From Saccoglossus kowalevskii (Eukaryota; Hemichordata; Enteropneusta; Harrimaniidae), in assembly GCF_000003605.2 (NCBI RefSeq), contig NW_003158732.1:28027-84516 (forward strand): 56,490 nucleotides of DNA, written 5' to 3'. Below, piece after piece: positions 1 through 13,416 of this stretch. The notes beneath the pieces are model-generated. The model ran no database searches, was not told the DNA's origin, and saw only the letters and a program-made list of their open reading frames with translations. Every line of letters starts with the position of its first letter. The stretch's first letter is position 1. The position numbers and the translations under genes are program-made.

Positions 1-652
1 TGACTGTGGTGACTGTGGCGACTGTGGTGTGGTGACTGTGGTGACTGTGGTGTGGTGACTGTGGTGACTGTGGCGACTGTGGCGACTGTGGTGACTGTGG
101 TGACTGTGATGACTGTGATGAGTGGACTATGGTGACTGTGGCGAGTGTGGCGAGTGTGGCGACTGTGGTGACTGTGGTGACTGTGATGACTGTGGTGACT
201 GGCGACTGTGGCGACTGTGGCGACTGTGGCGAGTGTGGTGACTGTGGTGACTGTGGTGACTGTGGTGACTGTGGCGACTGTGGTGACTGTGGCGACTGTG
301 GCGACTGTGGCGACTGTGGTGACTGTGGTGACTGTGGTGACTGTGGTGACTGTGATGAGTGGACTATGGTGACTGTGGCGAGTGTGGCGACTGTGGTGAC
401 TGTGGTGACTGTGATGACTGTGGTGACTGGCGACTGTGGCGACTGTGGCGACTGTGGCGAGTGTGGTGACTGTGGTGACTGTGGTGACTGTGGTGACTGT
501 GGCGACTGTGGTGACTGTGGCGACTGTGGCGACTGTGGCGACTGTGGTGACTGTGGTGACTGTGGTGACTGTGGCGACTGTGGTGTGGTGACTGTGGTGA
601 CTGTGGTGTGGCGACTGTGGCGACTGTGGCGACTGTGGCGAATGTGGCGTTT
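1..652. repeat. 9-bp GC-rich minisatellite with higher-order structure
   Basis: The stretch is built from variants of the 9-mer GACTGTGGT/GACTGTGGC, with occasional GAGTGTGGC and GACTGTGAT. A marker variant (TGATGAGTGGACTATGG) appears near 116 and again near 353, so the array has a higher-order period of about 237 bp. The array runs off the left edge of the window and ends abruptly at about 652, where AT-rich single-copy DNA begins. The open frames across it (Gly-Asp-Cys and Thr-Val repeats) only exist because 9 is divisible by 3, and I do not regard them as coding. Confidence 0.95.
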
Positions 653-2847
653 TAACTTAATAGTCAGATAAATGATATGAGTTTACTTCGGTGATGATAA
701 CAAGTAAAGTTATTAGCGTGACCAAGGTGTATTTACATCGGTTACTCAGGCAACAAATGGACTGCCGGTCACACTTAACTAAAGTACGCGAGACAAACAG
801 TATCTTGGGAACTCCTTGATGTCTTAGCGTATAATTAGATATAGTTTCAGGTGCATTCCTTTGTCGGAATTCATTGCGAAACAGAGCGAATAGATTCCGA
901 ACATGTCGGTCCCTGGACAATAAACTTATGTGTAATCAAGAAAGCCTGTCAGTCTCGATAAAAGCTGACTGCCGCTCACTTCTGTAATTTCATATCCGCT
1001 TTGAATATATTTCACAATGTTGTATATTGCCCGTACACCGTCACCCGGCACTCATACAACCCGCAATAGCATAGTACAAGAAAAAATGTTTGTTAGTTTG
1101 TAAGTATAAATTATATACATACTTTTATCCGGAAATGCACGCCCTCAGGCTCCCACTGTACAAAAACCATCTCACTTTTGGATTACTAGTATCCGATAAC
1201 GCGAGATGAAACTAAACACAACGAGACTTGACAAAGTAGATTACAGTGCGTATTTATACCGTAACAAACAGTACTTTCCGAATCATTATCATCACGATTT
1301 CTATAAAGCGCCCGAAGCATCCGTTAAATAGCGAGCGGCGTTCCGTCACAGGGAGATTGATTGTGTTTACATCGGTTACCCGAACAACAAAAAGACTGTC
1401 ACGTCCGCTTTAAATCCGGTGTCCGCAAAAAACGAGAACTCAATCCGAGGCGAATTATGTTACCTTGCCGGAATCATCTGACAATTCTTTGCGGGTTTCC
1501 GTGTATTGTTCCAACTGAGAGATGTTGATGTTAGCGGAGTCTGTCCAATGTATTCAAGTTCTCGAGCTTATTATCTAATGGTTGGTTTGGCGCAACAGTA
1601 ATTAAGGCTCACTGTTTGTCAAGTACTACGTTTTTATTCCACAATTTAAATATGTCACGCTTACTAAGAAGTAATACCAATCATAGGTTCGCGTTGATTG
1701 ACTAGAATTGACCAGCGGGCAAAATAATCGGATAGGCAAATGTTCCACTCCAAGATGAGACTCGAGCTCAAATTAACAAACACAATGTAATAGGTCGCTA
1801 CCCAGTTAAACCCTCGAGTGTTATTTTTACTTGCTATAATTGAGCTATGGGTCAGTGTGACCTCATGTGACCTCGTTTCTCTCATGCTTAAACATAACAC
1901 AAGACTAGCACCGCCTTTTTTTGCCATCGCTACATTATATGACCTGGCACGGAGGTATTATCAACAGTGTATGGGATTTGGAAGTTTGGAAGCAATAACG
2001 CTCATGTATGCAAATATACTATCGATCCCGTTAATCCGTTTAGCAGTTGGAAGAGAAGCTTTAATATTCGATTAGAGCAATTTGAAAGTACTGTAAAACA
2101 CGTCTTTTTAGCTAGCATGATATTTTAGGTAATATAGCTAATCTGTAATTACGCTAATTCAAGATGTCACTAACATGAATTTAAAATAAATATATTCTCA
2201 CATTGAGATTATTGGCATTTTAGCCAAATTAAGATTCAGTTAATTCATGCCTTAAGTCAAATTCGCTAAAATGACACGAAGCTATTTCAAAGTGTTTTAC
2301 AGTAAGTTATTTCAAAATGACTTAATAAAACAAGAGAGTTTTGAGTTTATTTTATTGAAAACCCCATGAAAAGAAGCAATAATCAGAACACAAAAATATA
2401 AGTGGCGGGTGCAGACACGTCTGCTGAGAACCAAAGGCGGTAGGTTTTATTGCGTGATATTTCCGTTCACCCGGTAATGCGATTACTGAGACAACACATG
2501 TAATCTAAGCGGACAGGTAAAGTGGGTTCAATGGGGCGTGACGTTATCGTGCCCGCTGTGGGCTTGGGAACTTAGTTTCGCAGTGTATAGACGAATATGC
2601 CTTCTCTATTTTTACTCGACGAGCATACAGATCATGGATCGGTGATACCCCGGTGTGCAGTGGTCTTGGCGAAAGGTTATGTGACGAATACAACACGCGT
2701 AAAATGGTTGGTTAACTTTCGGTTGGCTATTCAAGCCGCAATTCAGACAGAATTTGGTAATTTCAATGATCGCATGTCGAAATACGCAAACTTGGATAAT
2801 AGTATGTTTCATAGATTTTACATACGTTATACTAGTTGGGAAGATTT
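653..2847. other. non-coding stretch, nothing recognised
   Basis: This is AT-rich DNA with only short open frames. None has a recognisable domain, and none sits between convincing splice sites with a family match. The 103-codon frame at 2597-2908 starts with ATG but resembles no family I know, and its end runs into the MITE at 2848. Confidence 0.6.
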
Positions 2848-3015
2848 ATTTAAAGCGGAGGGGTCGTCACCTGCGCATGTGCGGGAATTGAGTCCCAAGC
2901 GACGATAACAACACATGCTAAAAACGCAAAGGCTCATGAGTAGACGGGTGTTTTGTAGACAATGACACGCTATGGCCATTTGCCGCATGCGCAGGTGTCG
3001 ACTCTCCCGCTTTAA
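2848..3015. mobile_element. short MITE with TTTAAAGCGG-type inverted ends
   Basis: The left end (from 2848) reads TTTAAAGCGGAGGGGTCGTC. The right end (to 3015), reverse-complemented, reads TTAAAGCGGGAGAGTCGACA. Both are followed inward by ACCTGCGCATG. The 168-bp element has no coding capacity. A second sequence at 31286 starts with the same TTAAAGCGGAGGGG block and shares the later motif TTGAGT-CCAAG, so this is a dispersed family. Confidence 0.7.
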
Positions 3016-3659
3016 TCACAAATCGGCGTTTAGAGATAACCTAATGTTTAACAAAGTCGTCCATAGCGTCAGTTGCCGGTCTTGCTGACTGTTCAGTGTG
3101 TATACGTCTACGGTGTTTAATGTGCTTGTAAATGTGTGTTCAGTATATTAGATCGCAATGTTCAATGCCATGTATCTAGTACTATATATTTACTTCACGT
3201 GTTGAAATATATTCTGATATATTTCAGCGGAATAAATTAAAGAAATCATGACATATATACTTGCAGAGCGAAGCCCTTCGATGTCCGTTCAGACCACGTT
3301 TCACATTTAAACAAAACTGTATTTCGCGATACATAGTTCTTTATCTTGGAGTTTTTTTCAAAGATACAATTTTTCGTAATTAACAAAAAGAATAATTGTT
3401 TTATTTTGTTATCAATAGAGCCTTTAGTACGCAAATTATGTAATTAAGTTCGCTGGCATGTATTTAACCTAATAAATGCAAAAATGAACAGTTTGGAACA
3501 ATTTCCATCGAAATTTATGTTATTCCAAATAATTCGTGACAACCATAAATACTCCTTTTTTTACAACACTTGATTTCTTTTCCATATTAAACCGAATGAA
3601 AACATTGTCACAGGTATTCAGTACCTATATGCTGATAGTAAACTTACAGAGGTTAATAT

Positions 3660-4570
3660 ATATTTTGGGTCTATTCTGTCAAAAGTGTGACATGACAGTT
3701 AAAACGACAAAACTTGTGTGTGTGTGTTTTAGAAAAGGGGGTAACAGGGCCCGTTTGGAAAAATGGTTTCTCTATGGCAACGCCATCGAGGTAACTCGTT
3801 ATTATAAGTATTTAGGTCTTGTCCTAACCTCTAGAAACCCAAAAGATGTCGCAAATCTGGCAGAACAAGCAAACGTTTTTGGTCTTATAGCAATTGCAGG
3901 AAGACATGTAGGGTGGTTTCCTTTAAACTCACATTCCAAATTGTTTGATTCACTGATATTACCGATTTTGCTTTTACAGATCTGAGATTTGAGGCTTACA
4001 ATTCTTTGAAGCAATTGAAAAGATACAACATAAGTGGTGCCAAATATTTCTGGGTCTACCTCCGATCGCCGCAAATGAGGCAGTTATTGGATAATGTGGT
4101 CGTATACGTATTGCAAATATAAAGCATCACGGTAGTATAAACTTTTGGCTAAATATACTTGTACTCCCCCGCATAGATTACTTCATCAATCCTACTGCAT
4201 GCTTTTCAGCTTAAACGAGTCGGGCAGGGTTAGCTGGGCTTCATCCATTAAACATATGTTTATATTCTTGTGGTTTTGGCTATGTGTCGATAATAAACGA
4301 AATAAAAACGAACACGTTAATTTATGTCACGTGTTCAGAATGTCTGCCGTCAATGTGTTTTCATAATTCTGTTGTGGTTGCCCCCCCTCCCCGGGTATTG
4401 AAGAGGGAAAACACGAAAGCTATGAAAGCATCAAAAGATTTTTTTAAATTAATAATTTAGTAGATGTGAAAGATGAATTTGAACTCCTTCTTGTGTGTCC
4501 TGTCTATCAATTGCTGAGGGCACAATTCATACCACACCAATTCATAATGCATCCGAATGATTTCAAATTT
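3660..4570 (+). pseudogene. decayed non-LTR (LINE) reverse transcriptase, C-terminal part
   Basis: Translated in pieces, this reads like the end of a LINE ORF2. There is a KTK(L)VCVCFRKGG block followed by a YYKYLG segment (about 3700-3820), then a FDSLILPILL segment (about 3945-3975), then after a frame change IEKIQHKWCQIFLGLPP (about 4010-4065), and finally ELLLVCPVYQLLRAQF (about 4490-4535). That order (thumb region, then an H/LLxCP-type C-terminal segment) is typical of invertebrate LINE elements. Stops and frameshifts separate the blocks, so it is inactive. I cannot assign the clade. No 5' part or endonuclease was found upstream. Confidence 0.75.
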
Positions 4571-6603
4571 CCATCTTTATTACGTTCCACGAACACACTA
4601 TAGACAATACCCGTGGTTTTTTTGGTGAAAATAGCTCGATCTATCTACCATCAGTAGATCGTTCTCTATTAACATTCGTGTGTTTACATATAATTTCGCC
4701 AAACTCGACCATTCTGCCATGGATCACATAATTATACGCTGTTCAAATCTACATCCTTAAATAACTAGAAGCCACACTAGAAAGCACAAGCTTTTTGAAA
4801 CTACGCGGTTGTTAATATCCGAAACTGTAATATTTGTATGCAGCGTCATTGCGTGATTTAAATCGAAAAGCAGCCGCGGAGACGGTTTTTATAAAGGTCA
4901 CTGTGGGAGAATCTCGATATTAAGGGATTTATTTTCCATCTACTCCGTAATTGAAGTTTTCAGTAGAACGCATCCTAATCGTCGTCTATGTGATATTGCT
5001 TGAAATATTTTGGCGCGTTTGAATATTTTCTATCCTACGGCCATATATTTAACGTTGGTGTGTAGTGAAGTCGTTTGCGATGTACTTTTGAATCGTTTCT
5101 TCTAGCGCACGAGGTAGGCGTTGTACATGAATGCTAGAACAGACGACGCGGTGGGCCATTCATGGCCTTTGAAGAATGGTTGTCGCTAGGGTATTAAGTA
5201 CTGAAGTAAGCTAACTGGGAATCATAGAGGCCAGTCAAATTACGCGTACAATTAATGCACAGTGACGGGGTGCGGTGTACTCTACTATAATGCTATAGTA
5301 AGCGAGTTCAATATACTCCCAGACGGATGTAAATATTACATAAATAGGTTATGATTTGTTGATAAAAAAACAAAACAACGATGACGTATTCTAATAGTAA
5401 AGCCACTCGAATGTTCAAAAACCGGCACATACCACTAGCATCGGTGAATTTTGATAGTTTTCCACAAGTGTCTTCATTATCAGTTTCTATCTCGAGGTGT
5501 GCCCAGTGGCGATCGATATCACACTGGATGCCGCGTTTTATCTGAACATGAGTGTATCAAGTCTCCCCGTCTGACCGATCAACCGCTGTTTTTAATCAAC
5601 TCCAGTGTATTCAACATGTTCACGGAATATACTATTTTCAGCGACCAGCCCTACAGTGTTGTTTCTTCGTAATTGCGAATTCCGTCTCACGCGTCTATAT
5701 AAAGCCGGTACAATGATAGCGTGAGTGTAGAGGGTTTAATGAATTGACAAAATGTAAAAAAAAAAGAAAAAAGACGGCGTTAGTTTCGAATCGCTATTCA
5801 TGACCGTTGGTTAGTGAACATCCTCGTGTTGCTGCTTAATGGATACGCACGCATCAACCGAGGATACCCCAATACATGTAGTATAAACAACAACACTGTT
5901 GTTGCAGTAAATATTCACGGGGATGACAACGACTGTGAGGACGACCATGTGTTGCTATACACCATCTAACGCAATTAAACGCAATGCGCAAGGCTAATTT
6001 GTGTTTCTCTCCATAAAATCAGAAAACAGTTGATCGAATTTACCCTTCTCTTTGAAGATCTATCTTGCCCATGGCTAGAAACCGTCGCCATGGTTCCCAT
6101 GTACTTGAGTTGATAGAGCTACCCATGCTCATTTGCCCTTCTCAGTGTTCCCACCGGTAAGGTGAAATCGACATATTAGAAGATAATTATCCGTACTTTA
6201 AGATGCAATCGCCCAACGCGTGGCCGTGTTATTAAACTATCCTACTCAGGTGATATATTTTTTTATTCGTGTTTATTTCAAAATGATATGAATAATCGTT
6301 GATATTTCCTTGCCAATAGGACCTATAGATCATCCGTATCATTAAACGCAATCTTCGGGCTGCTTCCGAAAGGTCGAAATAAATCATGGTGGCGCAGGAA
6401 ATGTACTTAATCGTTGAAATATACACTGCCACTCAACAATACTTAATCACAACTATCGTAACGGTTGACCTATTTACTGGCTCAACAAGCGTTTCAACTT
6501 GTCTTGTGAATCATTTCGGGTTGCCGTGGTCACTTTATTTTGCACCTGAAATGTCAATGCTACAATTCCGTTTAGTTCAATTACAAAATAAATAAAACCT
6601 TAC
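4571..6603. other. non-coding stretch, nothing recognised
   Basis: No open frame here resembles a known family, and I see no repeat structure beyond short simple runs. It could hold downstream exons of the candidate gene whose first exon lies at 6740-6604, but I could not identify any. Confidence 0.5.
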
Positions 6604-6740
6604 CTGGCGTAGCTCCTTGAAATAAGTCGCTTTTTTTCTTGAACCACGGAATCAATAAATCGATATCGACGTCTTTGCGATCGTTCGGTTGTTGCGAAAT
6701 CACTGAAATCGCCTTCTCCAATATGTGGCTCATTTTGCAT
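6604..6740 (-). CDS. candidate first coding exon of an unidentified small or basic protein
   Basis: From an ATG at 6740 the minus strand is open for 45 codons plus two bases and then meets a textbook donor, CAG|GTAAGG (junction between 6604 and 6603). The peptide begins MQNEPHIGEGDFSDF and continues with a basic stretch containing SQRRRYRFID. The frame is also open upstream of this ATG, but I find no further in-frame ATG before a stop at about 6981, so this ATG is the likeliest start. The DF...RR pattern faintly recalls the pseudosubstrate region of protein kinase A inhibitors, but key spacing differs and I do not assign it. No downstream exon was found. What supports it is the donor, the ATG and a CRE about 290 bp upstream; the exon remains a guess. 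Confidence 0.3.
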
Positions 6741-7029
6741 TGCTACATCAGTGGAGCCGGTACCTGTCCAATTCGTTACTGTACACGTGCGACGTCGTGT
6801 GCGTCGTTTGGATGGAACGGGTAAAATAGCTGTGATCGAAGCCGCAGTCGTCCAGGTTGTGCGTTCTTTATCGAAGCGAGACAGGTTTTTGAATGGCAAT
6901 CGCAAATCGTGTGTGTCGATAAGATGGCGCTGTCTATTAAATGCAAAAGCTGAGTGGCGTCTGAGTTGACGAATCGCCGTTCAAATATGTCGAAAGTCGT
7001 CAGTGTCTTGTCGAGTTCATTACGTCATC

Positions 7030-7037
7030 TGACGTCA
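7030..7037. promoter_or_regulatory. palindromic CRE (TGACGTCA)
   Basis: This is a full 8-bp cAMP-response element palindrome, preceded at 7021 by a second TACGTCA half-type site. It lies about 290 bp upstream of the candidate first exon on the minus strand. CREB/ATF binding is an inference from the motif only. Confidence 0.35.
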
Positions 7038-10000
7038 CATACTTATATCACTTAATATCAATGGGAGCAAGTTTCCATGCTGAGGTACAAGATCATAGAA
7101 TTTCAGATGCACGATTTGTATACTCCCCAGGCAGAATGTGGAACATGCTACCGTGCTCAGGCTGCTGTCGAGTACCTCCGTCGACGAAAGCTCCTAAAAA
7201 CGAAAAGCAAAAGCGAGATTTAAATTACGTGTAATGGGCCTTTGTACCTTTTTGCCGAAGTGAAATCAACAATACTTAACTTCACGGACATTATGCACCG
7301 ACAGACTGTGATCTGGTGCAGTCACGGTCAATGGAACTGTTCATTTTTTGAGGGCAGGGGAACATTTTGCAATTTTCTAAATAGAAACTTCTTGGTGGTA
7401 AGGAGCAATTTTGATATCTTTTTAGGGGAGGACATTGTAAAACTTTATAGCGTGGGGTATCCCAATCCTATATTTTTTCTATGATACACGTTTGGAAAGA
7501 GCGGGAAAGAATGTCTTTACAGAGGGGAAAATTCAAAGGAATATTTTGCATGGCAGGGAAAACTATTCCAAAATAGATGATGTAGGGATTCAGATCCCAA
7601 AAATATTTGGGGAGCAGGTAAAGAAATCAAATGAATTTGGAGTTTAATTGAGGAATTCTCTGTCCGTAAAAGGAGTTTAAAAACAGCTTCAAATTTCCCT
7701 TTTTAGTCTAAATTACTAGTCAGTCCAACATGTAATTTGTAATGAAAAGAACACTATTTAAGTTATATCGCTTCATTGACTGTTCCTGTATGATACCAAA
7801 AAGCCGGCAGCAGCTTCTGTGATTTCAATTATTTTGAAGGTCAAGTTGAATTTATCCATGCGTAAGTGTGTTTCGCCATGTTGGGTTTGTGTAAAGAGTA
7901 AAACAATTATTTTAATCATCTTTAACAAGGATATATAAGTATATCATTTCAAGGTTTGTATAACTTTGAATTACATTTCGTGATTAATTGCTCCCATAAC
8001 TCCTAATGAAATGCGATGTTAGAAGACGTTGATAGTATGAATACGGCGAGGATAATAACACTGACAGTGAACATGGCATGGGTTCGTCAGCCACTCACTT
8101 TATACATACAGTGTCTCGTAAACCGCTTAATTTTCCGAGAGGGCAATTTTCGCCAATTTCGCTAGTCAGTGAAAATATCGACAGTTTGTATCAATGTAAA
8201 TTTCTCTGGATTCCTACCACTTGGAATCTCGGTCACTTTCGCGAATTGTTGTCTTCACAAGTATTTCTAGTAGTGAAAGTTAAACGCTCACAGTATGCAG
8301 CGCAATGGTACCCACACATTCGCAGAATCAGAACCCACCCACACTGAAACCTACTACAGCAGCGCTCTTAAAACGCGTCGTGTTCGACGTGGGTCCCGTG
8401 CGACAATTACACTGTTCGTGGTCTAAGCGAAATACGGACGCTACGCAACACGACGACTGTTGCTGTTAGATTGTTGAAACGAGAAAAGAAACATTTTATC
8501 GCACACTGTATAGAGCTGAGCTCACTCTGTGGATGAAATAAAGACTGAAAACTCGAAGACTGCAACCAACTATTACCGGTCTAGTCGAAGTGGGATTGTA
8601 TTCCGAAACACCTGAGATGAAACGGGTCGGAGAGTTCACTCAAATAAACAAATTCTGCTGCAATATCCATTTCTTTGTAGAAGGGCAATTAACAACAACC
8701 TGAAACATTACTATACGCTTCGTAGACTATCCAATATCGCAACACACTCAGTACGCGTACAGGCGAGGTCTAGGTCTTTACTAAGTACGGCGCAGATTTT
8801 TGCCTTGTCCACACTTACATACATCCCAGCACCAGCGCCGTCCGAGTAAACTGTCGTCTAATATAAGTCAGTGACTTTTCTTCGTGGTTTTTCGAAAGAC
8901 GTCGAATACTGAAAATCTGTTTTAGTCCTGGTCGTTACCCTCGTTACGGAGTTACACAGATTAACTATAATATATCACTGCGTATCAACGTTTCATTAAT
9001 ATCCATGCCCGTGGAGTGAATCATACACCGATGATAAATTCAAGGAAGAGATTAATATATTCACATATATTATATGTTGGTACAGTGTGTCAATGTGTAA
9101 GTACTACGACGTACTAAACCAATACGCGCTAACTGTGAGAAGCTACCAGACTAGGGCCAAGTACCTTCGTATTCTATTCTGATTGGTTAACGTAGACGGT
9201 TTCGGAAGAACCACACAATCCAAAGAGCCAGTAAAGAAGACGTTAACAGTGAAAATAACTCGTACCACGTAGTACACATCTCACATAATAGACATTTTCA
9301 GGACGTAAAAATCAATTAATAATTGTTTTTTTATAAAAATGTTTTAAATCATGTCGACCTAGGTTAGTACGATTTTCATATAATATTGCAGTAACATAAT
9401 GTATTCTTCTAATCGTGAATTCGATACACTGGTGGTTTACCTGAATACTCAATACGCCTCCGTTGTATTCAGTTAAGATGTCTAGCAGACCTCGGCGACC
9501 TTGGTTCCGAGTCAAATACTAAATCTAGAGAACTGGTTAACTGACGTCACAAAGCACCAGGTGATAGTTATCACACAAAAAATACAGTTGTCTTAATTAA
9601 TAAAGACTGGCTTATCGGCACAAAGAAACAACTTTTCAGGCCAGCTATACCGGAGTTTGAAAAGCTAGTTTGGAAAACAAATTCCAATTCATTGTTGAGA
9701 CACGTCGACCGTGGACACAATTCGGTCAGTGACTTCTAAATATCCGTCATATTGTAATCATTTCATTACACCACAGGTGCGTGTTTTGCATGTCGGGCGT
9801 TGTGTATCACGACTGGCATAGTAACAGTGTTTCCCTTTGGAAGCAGCCCATATCGGAAACCGAGCACGACAATGAGAATTATAATTTGTGGTATTTATTA
9901 TAATTTTTTTTTTTCAAAAATATACTAATCGAGTTTCTAAATTTGAAATCAGCGCCGAGTGACGCTTTAAATTCAGTTTGTTTACAAAATAATATAATTG

Positions 10001-11295
10001 TATGAATCTTGCATTTGTATCACATTATTTTTCACGGGACACATATTCAAATAGATTCTAAATTAAATGTAAATATATGTTAACTTTATACAGTTCAAGC
10101 CATTTACTACCGAGTCTTGAACAATAGTCTTTACCGTTATGAAGAACGCACGTACACAACTAGGTATTCACTTCATGCCGCAATGTTGGCTATAGTCGGG
10201 TCACGTGAATATAGTATTACATATATCTGGAAATGAAATGTACATCTTATAATATTATACTAGTATCTTCCTTGTACAATATATGTGTTGTACAGTGGAG
10301 GTTTCATTGGATCAGTATTGCATGGTGGTTTAAAAATAGATAAACAGTTATGCAGAAACGAGTGTATTGGTAGCGAAACACCAGTCAAATTGTTGACAGA
10401 AAGCATATACGTCCAGTCAACTTGAACATGAATATCGGGTGAACACGTCACAAGACATATCAATTTATCAACCCGATGTGTCATCGCCATCATCTAGACA
10501 CGATTCTGCTCAGAAAAAACTGACACAACAAGCCCACAAGTACGCTATCATGTTATACTACGCCATACCATCTGAAATGCCCCCCCCCAAGTATATTGAT
10601 ATTGATATTGGAACGCGAGGAGGAGTGTATTGTACAAAATATCAGATATTGTCAAACGTTGGAGTATATTTATTCGAAACTACATTTTTTTAGTTTGCAA
10701 TGGCGATGTTTATCATAACGAAATTGGTATGTTTTGGAGGTTTGCATTGAACTAACAAAGAAACAAATGACTTACTTGTGTCGCACGAACACACTCTAGG
10801 CTACTCTCGCCTCGGAACTCACTTTCCTGTCGAAAGTATTAATTTATTTGCATCGACTCGTCTTTATATTGTTCACAACAATGGAACTGTGGTCTTTGTT
10901 TGCAAGTTTTTTTCCTTCTGATGACCTAGTGATGCCCGTTCAGGTCACTTCGACCATGTTTAAAAACTGCCATGAAAACCACGAACAGTCCACATAAACT
11001 TAAAGAAACAATTATTTAGCATTCAGCACGGTTACCCAGAAATCTGAAATGGAGTCTTTGTCTCCCGAAACTTCGATGTTCGCAACACGTTAATACGAGT
11101 ATTAGTAAAGCGTTAATAACAATGTATATGCACAAAGGTTGCGACAATACCTGTTAAACAACCGTTCTGTAAAGCCCAACCCTTTATTCATCGCGGAGAC
11201 GATATTGTTACGTATAAATGGTGGAATATGAATGGCACACCCCGGCTTTTTATGGGCTCTCGTATGTGTACCTACCCAGTGATAACAATTTCAAC
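7038..11295. other. non-coding stretch, nothing recognised
   Basis: I found no coding region, inverted-repeat element or tandem array here. Open frames such as 8078-8347 are short, unlike any family I know, and lack convincing splice context. Confidence 0.55.
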
Positions 11296-11700
11296 GCTGC
11301 AGTGGCGGATCTAGGGGGAGGGGGTTCTTGAAAAAATTATTCAATTTGTTTTTAACTTAGTCTGGTGATTTTAAAGTTTGAACCCCCCCCCCCCCATACA
11401 AAAATCCTGTATCCACTCTTGCGCTGATACACAACTCAACCTGCCCGTCCGCTACGACGACGAAGCATGAGTGCCCGGCATAAGTGTCTTACGCACCTAA
11501 TGCGGCGGCACGAAATTTTGCGGGGGGGGGGGGTCTGCTCGCCATCCCTCGCGCCATAGGCGCGGCCGTACTTGGGGGTCCGGGGCATGCTCCCTTATAA
11601 GTTTTGAAATCTAGGCCCTCTGAAACGCTATTACCTGCATTTTGAGGGGCAATTTTTGCTGACACAAAGGGTTTCAGCTAGATTGGGGGGGCAGTCTTAT
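11296..11700. repeat. GC-rich dispersed repeat with poly-G/C runs
   Basis: The stretch starts at CTGCAGTGGCGGATCTAGGG and includes G- and C-runs of 8-13 bases, a GCGCGGCCGTACTTGGGGG segment and a GGGGCATGCTCCC block. It is much richer in GC than its flanks. Similar blocks are common as dispersed repeats in marine invertebrate genomes, from general knowledge; I could not check this by search. Confidence 0.5.
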
Positions 11701-11757
11701 TTGAATCTTAATACAGGTGAACCAGATACTCTATTATGACACGTTTCTGCCTAATCA

Positions 11758-11767
11758 GCGCATGCGC
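11758..11767. promoter_or_regulatory. perfect NRF1-type palindrome GCGCATGCGC
   Basis: The 10-mer GCGCATGCGC matches the NRF1 consensus exactly. It lies outside any repeat I recognise, directly after the GC-rich repeat block. No transcript could be tied to it. Confidence 0.3.
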
Positions 11768-13366
11768 AGTAAAACGTCAGTCTCGTTCCCCACTAAGATG
11801 AAGGACACGAACAGGATCTACGCATTTCAAACACGGATGAGTATATAGACAACTAAATCACTGTATTATGTCAGACATACTACTCTATTGGGATTATAAC
11901 TCGACAGCGTCATTTGTCTTAACTTTCGCAGTATTTTATTATTGAATTGCGGATGTCATTGGCAATCTGTCACTAACAATGGGTGATTGAAAGACGGCTC
12001 TATACATGACTGCACACGGTGAAAATATGAAAAAAATGAAATTAATAACATATGGATGGTTAATTCCGGTGAGAAGGAGAAATATAATTGAAACTGAATG
12101 CAATTCATTTTGAATACGGCATCGTCACGATGCTGTCCATATGAACCGAGCTGTACATCACTATGACAAAATCGTACGTTATCAAATTGTGCACATTGCA
12201 ATAGTGTGTGTACATTTGTTATATCATTATTGACATAATTTATTATTCAATCGATATAAATAAGATCCTAGTTTGTTTGTTTGTTTTAAATATGTATAAA
12301 TATTATTTTTTTATATATATATTATTTTATTTTATTTTATTTATTGTTTATTCACCGGTTTGGAAAACCCACAAAGAGATATTCACAGTAACACAGATAA
12401 GATTTAATGAAATAAAACAAATACACGCTGTACAATATTTTTAGTGAGATTTTCGTCTACAGAGTGCCGTCAATCTAGTTACCTGTTTTGTATTTGCACT
12501 ATTATTATGTCCTTGACTATTGTATTTGTATTTGAAATCGTGTAAGTATATTTACTGCGAGTCCAAGTTACCGAGATATTTTTTTACAATGAATTTGAAC
12601 ATATTTAGGTATTGATAATGAAAATGCTGTCTTTATTTTTTTGCTGGCAAATAATGTGCGAACGATGTTAACAAAAACGGGTTTCCTGATGTGCTTCCAT
12701 GGCAACACCGCAACCTTATCCCGACGTCATAGTCATTGACACCAATCATCCGCACAAATTTATTCCCAAGATTCCATACGAAACAGCTCCCTAAGAAATA
12801 CAGCGTGTCTTCTATTTTGAACATGCGCTGTATAACAAGTGCATAAATCAAATATTCACTAACATATTATCAGCGATTACTGAATATTTCATATCAAAGC
12901 TTAGTCACGATGCGGGGTTATCGCGGGATTTCAGAAGTTCGGAATACTAGTACACTTCAGTACCGGGCAAATCCGATATAATTGAACACATTGTCAGTCA
13001 GTAAACCGAACACAATATATTAAATAATTGCATCGTTTTTTGTTTTTTTTTTAGATATCGCATTCTAAATGAACATATTTTATCTGGGGTGAGAGGAATG
13101 AATACGTAGGCGAATAAAATATCGAAATATTTAACAAAAACAATACATTTTGCATTTACTTTAAATGAACGATTGTACGCATTTGTAACTTGTACTCTGT
13201 CGTAACAAAAAAAAAAAACCTTAAACAATGACCATGCCAGGAATCATTATTTTGTTTTATGCTACATGTAATCATTTGCCTATAAATGCGCACACCCTAG
13301 AATCCACGATGATATCCATGTTGAAGTTTTGTGGGGCTCTCATATACACCCAAGGCGCAGTTCGCA
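11768..13366. other. non-coding stretch, nothing recognised
   Basis: AT-rich sequence with short TTTTA runs near 12300-12350. No coding region is supported. Confidence 0.55.
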
Positions 13367-13416
13367 NNNNNNNNNNNNNNNNNNNNNNNNNNNNNNNNNN
13401 NNNNNNNNNNNNNNNN
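13367..13416. other. assembly gap (50 N)
   Basis: A run of exactly 50 N sits immediately before the (ATTTT)n array. The round size suggests a nominal gap whose true length is unknown, probably because the simple repeat blocked assembly. The frames called across it are artefacts. Confidence 0.98.

Noticed and set aside
129-671. 180-codon open frame of Thr-Val and Gly-Asp-Cys repeats
   Set aside because: It is the translation of the 9-bp minisatellite; all frames are open because the unit length is a multiple of three.
2597-2908. 103-codon plus-strand ORF
   Set aside because: It starts with ATG but matches no family I know, and its last 20 codons lie in a MITE; likely chance.
6604-6740. Identity of the candidate exon as a protein kinase A inhibitor
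   Set aside because: The DF...RR pattern is only loosely similar and the pseudosubstrate spacing does not fit.
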